NCBI GenBank assembly: GCA_025464545.1
Contig: JAODMA010000240.1
Location: forward strand, 1-15,132
Direction: 5' to 3'
Origin: Arthrobacter sp.
GTDB taxonomy: Bacteria; Actinomycetota; Actinomycetes; Actinomycetales; Micrococcaceae
DNA: 15,132 bases
In this document: positions 7,354-13,708 of the stretch, piece by piece
Numbering within the stretch: the first letter of the stretch is position 1
Layout: each line of letters starts with the position of its first letter
Program-made: the position numbers and the translations under genes
The notes under the pieces: generated by a model
What the model was told of the DNA's origin: nothing
Databases searched by the model: none
Seen by the model: only the letters and a program-made list of their open reading frames with translations

Positions 7354-8786
7354 GGCCTGACCCCCGCCCCGCGCCGCACGTCGGCGGTACCAGGAGGAGC
7401 AACCGCCTCGTCCTGGTCGAAGGCTGACCAGGCGGCCGGGAGTGCCGTCGAGGCGGAGACGGCAATCGCCCGCCAGCCGCCGAGCCGCAACTTTTCGAGG
7501 ACTTCGCCGAACTCCTGCGCCTGCTCCGTGACGACGATGGCAAAGGCGTTTGCTCCGAAGGCGGCCGCCGGGGCGAGGTCCCTGGCCTCACCCGGCGTGA
7601 GGCTGCCGAGGATGGCGAGGACCGGGCCCCGCAGCCGGTGGGCGGCCAGTTTGTCCATGAGCCGGTCGTCGAAGGGCCGCGGCGCGGCTTCGGTTCCGGC
7701 CGCAGATCCGCGCCGCGGGGTGCCTTTGGTGTCGCGGCGCGCGTGCAGGGGCCCGCTGAGATGGATGGCGGCCAGGCTCTCGGCGACGGATTGCAGTCCG
7801 GCGGTCCCGGTATATTCCTCCGCTTCAGGCTCGGGGGCGGAGGGGGAATGGAGGAACGCAGGCTCGCCGTCAGTATCCAGGAAGCGCACCGCGTAATGCC
7901 GCTCGGAGAGGTGGGCGCAGATCGACATGGCGGCCGTCACGGCCCATTCGAAGGCCTCACTGGTACTCATTTCGTGGCCGTCCGCGTCCGCTACGCCGGA
8001 GGCACTGGCGTGGGAGTGGGTGCCGCGGGGAAAGGACGCAAGCCGCTGGTCCAGGATGATGGTGGCCTCCGGGGTGGTCACGGATTCCTCCTGCCGGACC
8101 ATGAGTTCACCATGCCGTGCGGTGGCGGCCCAGTGGACGCGTCGCATCGGATCGCCGTGACGGTACTCGCGGGTCATGACGTCGTCGTCGCTCGGGTTGG
8201 CCCGGATCCTGGTGGCCGTGACGCCGTCGTGCCCGCGCGCCCCGGCCAGGCCCGTCACCGGCAGTTCGACGGCGGCCGGCGTCACCGTGAGGATGTCGCC
8301 CTCGTCGATCGCGTGACGGTGCAGCGAAAGCCCGAACGGGTCGCTGAATTCGGCGGTGACCGGTCCGATCCGGAACTGGCCACGTTTCCCGGAGCGCAAG
8401 TGGTACTCGTAGCGGCTGGTGCCTCCGGCCGCCGAACGCGCCGGAAAGCGGAACACCGGGGATTCCCCGAATCTGGCCGGCAGTTTTTCTTCCATGAGGG
8501 CATGACCGGAGCCGGCCCCGGTCCGGGCCACAGCCAGCAGGACTGTGGTGGTGGCAGCCGTCTCGACAGTGGACGGATGGAACTCCCGGTAGACCTGGAA
8601 CCTGGGCTTCAGGACCCGGGTTCCGGCCAGCGCAAGCAGCGGAAGGACAATCACGAAGATGGCCAGCGCCAGCAGGTCCCGGCGTCCCATCACCTGGGCC
8701 GCCAACAGGAAGATGGCTCCCGCGCCCAGCAGGCCCCAGCCGCGGGTACTGAAAATATTTCTGGGAAACCGGTCCATCAACCGCAC
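7350..8786 (-). CDS. DUF58 domain-containing membrane protein
   Basis: A 478-residue protein that begins with two hydrophobic segments (about 17-31 and 37-55). A beta-rich region follows, then the DUF58 core with REYRHGDPMRRVHW at 206-219 and RHGELMVRQEE just after it. The C-terminal half has a von Willebrand A-like character (TIILDQRL and later ILGSLTPGEA). DUF58 proteins are regular partners of MoxR ATPases; their biochemical role is not settled, and a chaperone-assisted or metal-linked assembly role at the membrane is a common guess. The start chosen is GTG at 8786, because AGGTGG (8794-8799, overlapping the moxR stop) lies seven bases before it. TTG at 8792 is too close to that site, and ATG at 8777 is 16 bases away. 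It sits 11 bases after moxR and overlaps the transglutaminase start by 4 bases, consistent with one transcript. Confidence 0.9.
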   Translation of the reverse strand: MRLMDRFPRNIFSTRGWGLLGAGAIFLLAAQVMGRRDLLALAIFVIVLPLLALAGTRVLKPRFQVYREFHPSTVETAATTTVLLAVARTGAGSGHALMEEKLPARFGESPVFRFPARSAAGGTSRYEYHLRSGKRGQFRIGPVTAEFSDPFGLSLHRHAIDEGDILTVTPAAVELPVTGLAGARGHDGVTATRIRANPSDDDVMTREYRHGDPMRRVHWAATARHGELMVRQEESVTTPEATIILDQRLASFPRGTHSHASASGVADADGHEMSTSEAFEWAVTAAMSICAHLSERHYAVRFLDTDGEPAFLHSPSAPEPEAEEYTGTAGLQSVAESLAAIHLSGPLHARRDTKGTPRRGSAAGTEAAPRPFDDRLMDKLAAHRLRGPVLAILGSLTPGEARDLAPAAAFGANAFAIVVTEQAQEFGEVLEKLRLGGWRAIAVSASTALPAAWSAFDQDEAVAPPGTADVRRGAGVRP

Positions 8787-8797
8787 GGCCAAACCAC

Positions 8798-9943
8798 CTA
8801 GCTGCGATGCGGCGGGACTGGGGAGGGTGCCGCCCGGGCGGGAAGAGGGCTCCGGCCGTTGCCGGAAACCGGGGCCCCGCCGACGTCGGGCGTGACCGGG
8901 ATCCTTGCCAGCACGGCCCGGATGACGCTCTGCGGCGTCTCCCCGGTGCTGGCCGCCTTGCGGTCCAGGATGATCCGGTGCGCCAGGACCGCTTCGGCCA
9001 CGCTCACGACGTCGTCCGGCAACACGAAGTCCCGCCCCGCCAGGGCCGCTGTGGCCTTGGCCGCGCGGAGCAGCTGGAGCATGGACCGAGGACTGGCGCC
9101 CAGCCGGAGCATGCTGCTCTCCCGGGTGGCCCGGCCCAGCGACACCGTGTACTCCTTGATCGACTGCGAGACGTACACCTGCTGCACGGTGGCAATCATG
9201 GCCGCCACGCCACCGGCGCTCACCACAGCAGTCACGCGTGTCAACGGTGACGTCGCCTGGTGGGTCTCCAGCATCTCCATTTCGGCGTCCTTGTCCGGAT
9301 AGCCCATGGAAATCCGCGCCATGAACCGGTCCCGCTGAGCCTCCGGGAGCGGGTAGGTCCCTTCCATCTCGATGGGGTTCTGGGTGGCCACCACCATGAA
9401 GGGCTCATCGAGGGTGTAGGACTTGCCGTCCACTGTGACCTGGTGCTCTTCCATGCACTCCAGCAACGCCGATTGTGTCTTGGCGGAGGCGCGGTTGATT
9501 TCGTCACCGATGACGATGTTGGCGAACACGGCCCCCGGCCGGAACTCGAAAGACCGGGACGCCTGGTTGTAGATGGAGACGCCGGTGACATCGGAGGGCA
9601 GCAGGTCCGGGGTGAACTGGATCCGGCTCACCGAACAGTCGATGCTGCGGGCCAGCGTCTTGGCCAGCAGAGTCTTGCCGACGCCGGGGACGTCCTCCAA
9701 TAGCAGGTGCCCCTGCGCCAGGAGCACGGTCAGCGCGAGCTTGGCCGCTTCCGCCTTGCCGTCGATCACGGTGTTGATGGCCTTCAGGATGCGCTCGCTG
9801 GCCGCGTGGAACTGTTCCGCGTCCATGGCCGCGGGCAACCGTGCCGGGCGCCGGGCAACCCCGTTCCCCTCCACAGCCGAGCCGTCTTGGAAGGCATGAT
9901 CCTCAGGGAGCACTTCGTGTATGGAGGTGCGGTGGTAGTCCAT
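8798..9943 (-). CDS. MoxR-family AAA+ ATPase
   Basis: A cytoplasmic AAA+ ATPase of 381 residues, thought by family to act as a chaperone or assembly factor for its DUF58/membrane partners. Visible motifs are Walker A in EDVPGVGKT at 83-91 (Lys90), Walker B in IGDEIN at 145-150, sensor Asn189 in ATQNP, and the EAQRDRF arginine-finger region at 201-207. PSDVTG and EFRPGAVFANIV are typical MoxR segments, and the C-terminal lid domain contains GASPRS and LPDDV. ATG at 9943 is preferred because GAAAGG lies about six bases before it. ATG at 10006, with AGGCGA nearby, would add 21 residues and cannot be excluded. The first 40 residues are poorly conserved and the last 25 are Pro/Ala/Arg-rich. It is the first gene of the operon and divergent from tatD. 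Confidence 0.93.
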   Translation of the reverse strand: MDYHRTSIHEVLPEDHAFQDGSAVEGNGVARRPARLPAAMDAEQFHAASERILKAINTVIDGKAEAAKLALTVLLAQGHLLLEDVPGVGKTLLAKTLARSIDCSVSRIQFTPDLLPSDVTGVSIYNQASRSFEFRPGAVFANIVIGDEINRASAKTQSALLECMEEHQVTVDGKSYTLDEPFMVVATQNPIEMEGTYPLPEAQRDRFMARISMGYPDKDAEMEMLETHQATSPLTRVTAVVSAGGVAAMIATVQQVYVSQSIKEYTVSLGRATRESSMLRLGASPRSMLQLLRAAKATAALAGRDFVLPDDVVSVAEAVLAHRIILDRKAASTGETPQSVIRAVLARIPVTPDVGGAPVSGNGRSPLPARAAPSPVPPHRS

Positions 9944-10020
9944 CGGCAGCCTTTCAGCCCTGGTGCGTAGCCGGGACGGAACGACACGGATTGCCGGGCT
10001 CGTCATCGGTGTTCGCCTGT

Positions 10021-10043
10021 ATTCATAACAGAGTACTAACAGA
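10021..10043 (-). promoter_or_regulatory. moxR operon promoter region with 11-bp-period direct repeat
   Basis: On the plus strand TAACAGA occurs at 10026-10032 and again at 10037-10043, exactly one helical turn apart. On the minus strand TATGAAT (10027-10021) could serve as a -10 for the moxR operon, although no good -35 is seen. The repeat resembles the paired TNAC-type sites bound by response regulators such as MtrA. Binding is inferred. Confidence 0.35.
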
Positions 10044-10103
10044 ACTGCCGGGGCTGACAGAGAGTTCCGGGTAAATCTCCAGACAGCCGCTGCGGGGTGA
10101 TTT

Positions 10104-10129
10104 AACCCACTGCCGTTAAAGCGTGGGTT
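10104..10129. promoter_or_regulatory. Inverted repeat in the moxR-tatD intergenic region
   Basis: AACCCAC (10104-10110) and GTGGGTT (10123-10129) are perfect 7-bp arms with a 12-base spacer. The right arm touches the putative tatD -35. It could be an operator for tatD or the divergent operon, but it is short enough to arise by chance in a 220-bp region. Confidence 0.25.
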
Positions 10130-10157
10130 CGGACGACGCACGGCTCCCGGTTAAGGT
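10128..10157 (+). promoter_or_regulatory. tatD promoter, leaderless type
   Basis: TAAGGT (10152-10157) lies exactly six bases before the ATG at 10164. TTCGGA (10128-10133) sits 18 bp upstream of it as a weak -35. With this spacing transcription would begin on the start codon. No Shine-Dalgarno sequence at normal spacing competes with this reading. Confidence 0.5.
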
Positions 10158-10163
10158 GGACTG

Positions 10164-11051
10164 ATGTGCAATTCCCTCACGCCGGTCCCCTTCCGCGCAC
10201 CCGGTAGCGATGGCGCCGGCCGGCAAGGATACCCGCCCGCGCCGGAACCCCTTCCGGTCCCGGTCCTGGACAACCACACCCACCTGGACTTCGCCGGCGC
10301 CGACCTTACCGTCAGCGTCAAGGACGCCCTGGACGCTGCCGAGGCGGTCGGCGTCCACGGTGCTGTGCAGGTGGGCTGCGACCTGGAGTCCTCCCGCTTC
10401 ACGGCCCGCGCCGTCGAGCTGGATGCACGGCTGCTGGGCGCCGTCGCGCTCCATCCCAATGATGCCCCGCGCTATGCCGCACGCGGGGAACTGGAGGACG
10501 CCTTGGCCGAGATCGAGATGCTGGCCTCGCATCCCCGGATCCGCGCGATCGGGGAGACCGGCCTCGACTTCTTCCGGACGGAGGGCGAGGGGCTGACCCA
10601 TCAGCGCTATTCTTTCCGGCGGCACATTGACATCGCCAAGCGCCTCGGGCTGACGCTGCAGATCCATGACCGGGACGCCCACGACGACGTGGTGCAGGTC
10701 CTGCGCGAGGAAGGCGCCCCCGAGCGGGTGGTCTTCCACTGCTTTTCCGGCGGGGAGCCGCTCGCCCGGATCTGCAATGACGAGGGCTGGTACATGTCCT
10801 TCGCCGGAACCGTGACGTTTAAGAACGCGGTGAACCTGCGCGAAGCCCTCGCGATCGCGGAGCCGTCCCGGATCCTCGTTGAAACAGACGCCCCGTTCCT
10901 GACGCCGCACCCGCATCGGGGACGCCCCAATGCCAGCTACATGGTGCCCTACACCGTGCGGGCCATGGCAGATTTGACTGGCAGCGAACTCTCGGGCCTA
11001 TGTGCCCAAATCACCCAAAACACCGTGCGGGCGTACGGATCCTGGGACTGA
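10164..11051 (+). CDS. tatD: TatD-family metal-dependent hydrolase (DNase)
   Basis: A cytoplasmic TIM-barrel metallohydrolase of 295 residues. The metal ligands of the family are all visible: His38 and His40 in NHTHLDF, Glu131 in GETGLDF, His168 in LQIHDRDA, His192 in VVFHCFSGG, and Asp242 in VETDAPFL. Family members have 3'-exonuclease activity, and the substrate here is not shown by sequence. A 33-residue Pro/Gly-rich N-terminal tail precedes the barrel and is longer than in E. coli TatD. The ATG at 10164 is favoured by the TAAGGT box six bases upstream. It heads the tatD-rpfB-ksgA-ispE group conserved in actinobacteria, but rpfB has its own regulatory region 176 bp long. The C-terminal NTVRAYGSWD is followed by an A-tract, with no clear terminator. 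Confidence 0.94.
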   Translation: MCNSLTPVPFRAPGSDGAGRQGYPPAPEPLPVPVLDNHTHLDFAGADLTVSVKDALDAAEAVGVHGAVQVGCDLESSRFTARAVELDARLLGAVALHPNDAPRYAARGELEDALAEIEMLASHPRIRAIGETGLDFFRTEGEGLTHQRYSFRRHIDIAKRLGLTLQIHDRDAHDDVVQVLREEGAPERVVFHCFSGGEPLARICNDEGWYMSFAGTVTFKNAVNLREALAIAEPSRILVETDAPFLTPHPHRGRPNASYMVPYTVRAMADLTGSELSGLCAQITQNTVRAYGSWD

Positions 11052-11073
11052 AAAAAGGCCCGCCATAGGTAGC

Positions 11074-11098
11074 TTGATACATACCGGGTATGTATCAA
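11074..11098. promoter_or_regulatory. Perfect 25-bp palindrome upstream of rpfB, probable operator
   Basis: TTGATACATACC (11074-11085) is followed by a single central G and then its exact reverse complement (11087-11098). The site begins 22 bases after the tatD stop and ends three bases before the likely rpfB -35 (11102). The symmetry with a one-base centre fits a homodimeric repressor, for example of the TetR or GntR family. As RNA it would leave only a 3-nt loop and no T-run follows, so termination is a poorer explanation. I do not recognise a named regulator for the sequence. Confidence 0.6.
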
Positions 11099-11101
11099 TT
11101 G

Positions 11102-11131
11102 TTGGATGGTTTATAACGCTACGGTTACAGT
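11102..11131 (+). promoter_or_regulatory. rpfB promoter with MtrA-like direct repeat
   Basis: TTGGAT (11102-11107) and TACAGT (11126-11131), 18 bp apart, fit a housekeeping sigma promoter. Between them and overlapping the -10 are ATAAC (11113-11117) and GTTAC (11124-11128), two half-sites with an 11-bp period. This matches the form of paired RTNAC repeats described for the MtrA response regulator, which is known to control rpf genes in mycobacteria and corynebacteria. The overlap with the -10 would suit repression. Binding is inferred. Confidence 0.45.
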
Positions 11132-11193
11132 AGTCAACTATTAGCCGGGGTCGGGGAAGGCCTTCGGATAACTTCACTCCTGCAGGGCGTGCA

Positions 11194-11213
11194 TTGTGGC
11201 CAATGATCCACAA
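11194..11213 (+). other. Hairpin in the rpfB leader
   Basis: TTGTGG (11194-11199) and CCACAA (11208-11213) can pair around an 8-base loop, 14 bases before the chosen rpfB start. The leader of about 90 bases lacks an evident ribosome binding site. I compared it with the ydaO/c-di-AMP riboswitch often found before rpf genes and did not find the conserved core. Confidence 0.2.
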
Positions 11214-11227
11214 GCGCGCTCTCGTTT

Positions 11228-12508
11228 GTGAGTGTGGCAGTGCACACAGTTGTTGCGAACAGCCGGACCCGTTCCGGGGCTGCCCGTGGGGCGTTCGCGG
11301 CGACTGATCCTGTGCGCTCTCCCCGTGCCCGGATGGTCCAAGAGATACGGGCAATCGTGGTCAAGTTCTTCACTTCGGACGGCAAGTTCAGCTTCGTTAA
11401 AGTCGGCACGCAACTCGTGGTGCTCGTGGCCCTCGTGCTTGGCCTTGTGGCCTTCGTCGGCAACAACAAGACCGTCACGCTCAACGTCGACGGAAAAGTA
11501 AGCTCGGTGCAGACCTTCGGCGGTACCGTCGGCCAGGTCGTCAAGGGTGCCAAGGTTGAACTGCAGCCATCTGACAGGGTGTCGCCCTCGGCGGATTCCC
11601 ATGTGCAGGACGGATCGGTCATCAACGTCAACCTCGCCAAGGCCGTGAAGGTCAGCCTCGACGGCGCGGAGCGGACCATCAACACCACCTCACCCACCGT
11701 TGAGGGCCTCGTGACGGAGCTTGGCGTCGCCAGCGCCTCCGAAGTGTCCGTCCCGAAGGACGCCCAGCTGTCCGTTTCCGGCTCCTTCGTCGCCATCTCG
11801 ACGCCGAAGACCGTGAGCATCGTCGCGGACGGCAAGGCCGCCCAGACCACCACCACCGCGGCCACCGTCTCCCAGCTCCTGGCCGACGCGGCCGTGACGG
11901 TCGGCGCCAGCGACCGGACCTCCCAGCCCGGCAACGCCCCCGTCGTCAATGACATGGTCATCAAGGTTTCCCGCATCGACGTGAGCAAGACGGCCGAGAC
12001 CACCGAGCCCGTGCCGTTCCAGACCGTCAGCACCGAGAGCGCCGAGCTGTTCAAGGGTGAAAAGGACGTGACCCAGGCAGGCGTGGCGGGCACTTTGAGC
12101 AAGAGCTTCAAGCTGGTCCTCGTGGACGGCCGCGAAGCGTCGCGGACCCTCGTATCCGAGGCCGTCAGCGTTCAGCCTGTCACCGAAAAGGTCACGGTCG
12201 GCACCAAGGAAAAGCCCAAGCCCGCCGCCCAGGCCGGAAACTCCGGTGCCGCCGCTCCGGCGATGATGAACGAAGCCATGTGGAACAAAATCGCCCAGTG
12301 CGAGTCGACCGGAAACTGGTCCATCAACAACGGCAACGGCTACTACGGCGGCCTGCAGTTCGACATCCGGACCTGGCTCGGCGCCGGCGGCGGCGCGTAT
12401 GCGCCTAACGCCAGCCTTGCCACCAAGGCCCAGCAGATCGATATTGCCAACCGTGTCTACGCCCAGCGCGGCCTGCAGCCCTGGGGCTGCGGCTGGGCCG
12501 CCCGCTAA
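11228..12508 (+). CDS. rpfB: Resuscitation-promoting factor RpfB (DUF348-G5-transglycosylase)
   Basis: A secreted or membrane-anchored muralytic enzyme that cleaves peptidoglycan glycan strands and helps restart growth of dormant cells. The order in 426 residues is: a basic N-terminal segment, a membrane or signal segment at about 60-78 (TQLVVLVALVLGLVAFVG), three DUF348 repeats starting near 82, 139 and 194, a G5 domain at about 253-327, a KPKPAA linker, and the Rpf domain from about 347. The catalytic Glu359 lies in AQCESTGNW. Cys358 and Cys421 are placed for the usual disulphide. This matches M. tuberculosis RpfB (362 residues) with a longer N-terminus. The start is uncertain: GTG 11228 gives the longest protein, ATG 11333 removes 35 residues, and GTG 11357 starts nearer the typical MVKFF-type N-terminus. 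None has a strong ribosome binding site. A strong terminator follows. Confidence 0.95.
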   Translation: MSVAVHTVVANSRTRSGAARGAFAATDPVRSPRARMVQEIRAIVVKFFTSDGKFSFVKVGTQLVVLVALVLGLVAFVGNNKTVTLNVDGKVSSVQTFGGTVGQVVKGAKVELQPSDRVSPSADSHVQDGSVINVNLAKAVKVSLDGAERTINTTSPTVEGLVTELGVASASEVSVPKDAQLSVSGSFVAISTPKTVSIVADGKAAQTTTTAATVSQLLADAAVTVGASDRTSQPGNAPVVNDMVIKVSRIDVSKTAETTEPVPFQTVSTESAELFKGEKDVTQAGVAGTLSKSFKLVLVDGREASRTLVSEAVSVQPVTEKVTVGTKEKPKPAAQAGNSGAAAPAMMNEAMWNKIAQCESTGNWSINNGNGYYGGLQFDIRTWLGAGGGAYAPNASLATKAQQIDIANRVYAQRGLQPWGCGWAAR

Positions 12509-12598
12509 GCACGGGACGAACTTCGCTCGACTGTTGAGGAGCCACTGCTGAGAAACGACGGCGGGCGCAGCGGCTGACCACGGCCACACCCCCCGCGC

Positions 12599-12628
12599 AG
12601 GCCGGGTCCGGTTACGGACCCGGCCTTT
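12599..12628 (+). terminator. Intrinsic terminator after rpfB
   Basis: GGCCGGGTCCG (12600-12610) pairs perfectly with CGGACCCGGCC (12615-12625) around a GTTA loop and is followed by TTTGT. An A-T pair at 12599/12626 extends the stem to 12. It ends rpfB transcription about 90 bp after the stop and isolates ksgA as a separate unit. Confidence 0.88.
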
Positions 12629-12703
12629 GTCGTACCCGGCGGATGCGCCCCCCGGCCCGCCCTTGCCGCTCTTTCCCGGGCGCAGCCGCACGAGCCGGCG
12701 GGA

Positions 12704-12709
12704 TAGGAT
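12704..12709 (+). promoter_or_regulatory. Leaderless-type -10 box of ksgA
   Basis: TAGGAT is followed by exactly six bases and the GTG at 12716. No -35 close to consensus is visible. The position supports this GTG as the true start and transcription beginning on it. Confidence 0.55.
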
Positions 12710-12715
12710 ACCTAG

Positions 12716-13615
12716 GTGACTGAACCGACCCCCATCGCGCCTCCGAACGCGCCCGGAACTGCGCCCGCACCCTTGATGGGCGCCTCCGACATCCGCCGGC
12801 TGGCCGAGGAAATCGGGGTCCGGCCCACCAAGACCCTGGGACAGAACTTCGTTATCGACGGCAACACCATCCGCCGGATTGTTGCTGCCGCCGACATCCA
12901 CCCCGACGAGACCGTGCTGGAAGTGGGGCCCGGGCTGGGATCACTCACCCTCGGTCTGCTCGACGCCGCCCAGTCCGTCATCGCCGTCGAAATCGACCCG
13001 GTCCTCGCGGCGAAGCTCCCCGCGACGGTGAGCCAGTGGCGCCCGCAGGCCGCCGACAGCTTCCACCTTGTTCTTGCGGACGCCATGAAGGTCACGGACC
13101 TTCCCGTCGAACCGACCGCGCTGGTGGCCAACCTTCCCTACAATGTTGCCGTTCCGGTGGTCCTGCACCTGTTGCAGCACTTCCCCAGCCTCCGGCACGG
13201 CCTGGTCATGGTCCAGGACGAGGTTGCCGACCGGCTTGCGGCCGGTCCCGGTTCCAAAACTTACGGCGTGCCGTCGGTCAAGGCCGCCTGGTACAGCAGC
13301 ATGCGCAAGGCCGGCGTGATCGGGATGAACGTCTTCTGGCCGGCGCCAAAAATCCACTCCGGCCTCGTCGCTTTCACCCGCCGCGAGCCACCGGTCACCA
13401 CCGCGACCCGGGAACAGGTCTTCGCCGTGATCGACGCGGCCTTCGCCCAACGCCGCAAGACCCTGCGCGCGGCGTTGGCAGGCTGGGCCGGGAGCGCGGC
13501 CGAGGCGGAACGGTGCCTGCGGGCCGCGGGCGTTGACCCCACCGCCCGCGGCGAGGTCATCGACATCGCGGCGTTCTCCCGGATAGCAGAAGCGCACGCT
13601 CGGCCCGAGGCCTGA
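12716..13615 (+). CDS. rsmA: 16S rRNA (adenine-1518/1519-N6)-dimethyltransferase KsgA/RsmA
   Basis: Dimethylates the two adjacent adenines in the 3'-terminal hairpin of 16S rRNA during 30S maturation; cytoplasmic. The 299-residue protein shows the family order: TLGQNFVID at 40-48, the SAM-binding [11 protein letters not shown] at 68-78, the acidic VEID at 91-94, the catalytic NLPYN at 139-143, [11 protein letters not shown] with the following [10 protein letters not shown], and the C-terminal helical domain with [12 protein letters not shown]. The roughly 23-residue Pro-rich N-terminal extension is usual in actinobacteria. The GTG start follows a TAGGAT box by six bases. The rpfB terminator upstream and the TTGAGC/TAGCGT promoter of ispE downstream suggest independent transcription despite the conserved gene order (M. 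tuberculosis Rv1010). Loss of this enzyme is classically linked to kasugamycin resistance. Confidence 0.96.
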   Translation: MTEPTPIAPPNAPGTAPAPLMGASDIRRLAEEIGVRPTKTLGQNFVIDGNTIRRIVAAADIHPDETVLEVGPGLGSLTLGLLDAAQSVIAVEIDPVLAAKLPATVSQWRPQAADSFHLVLADAMKVTDLPVEPTALVANLPYNVAVPVVLHLLQHFPSLRHGLVMVQDEVADRLAAGPGSKTYGVPSVKAAWYSSMRKAGVIGMNVFWPAPKIHSGLVAFTRREPPVTTATREQVFAVIDAAFAQRRKTLRAALAGWAGSAAEAERCLRAAGVDPTARGEVIDIAAFSRIAEAHARPEA

Positions 13616-13673
13616 ACCCCGCACCGACCCGAGTGCCGGCGCCGGTGCCGGGGGGGCCGCCGTCGCCACGGCT

Positions 13674-13702
13674 TTGAGCATGGCGCTGCCATGCCATAGC
13701 GT
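13674..13702 (+). promoter_or_regulatory. ispE promoter, leaderless type
   Basis: TTGAGC (13674-13679) and TAGCGT (13697-13702) are separated by 17 bp, and the ATG at 13709 is exactly six bases after the -10. GGAG at 13703-13706 is only two bases from the ATG, too near for a normal ribosome binding site, so a leaderless start is favoured. Confidence 0.55.
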
Positions 13703-13708
13703 GGAGCC

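Noticed and set aside
7638..8801. 387-codon plus-strand frame opposite the DUF58 gene
   Set aside because: Low-complexity Gly/Arg-rich translation without motifs. The DUF58 core lies on the other strand.
11052..11227. Possible ydaO-type (c-di-AMP) riboswitch upstream of rpfB
   Set aside because: Such riboswitches are known before rpf genes, but I could not find the conserved core blocks. The visible structures are a DNA-type palindrome and small hairpins.
11134..12901. Two long minus-strand frames (325 and 403 codons) opposite rpfB
   Set aside because: The Thr/Ser- and Gly-rich translations mirror the repeated DUF348/G5 codons. No start signal or domain is seen.
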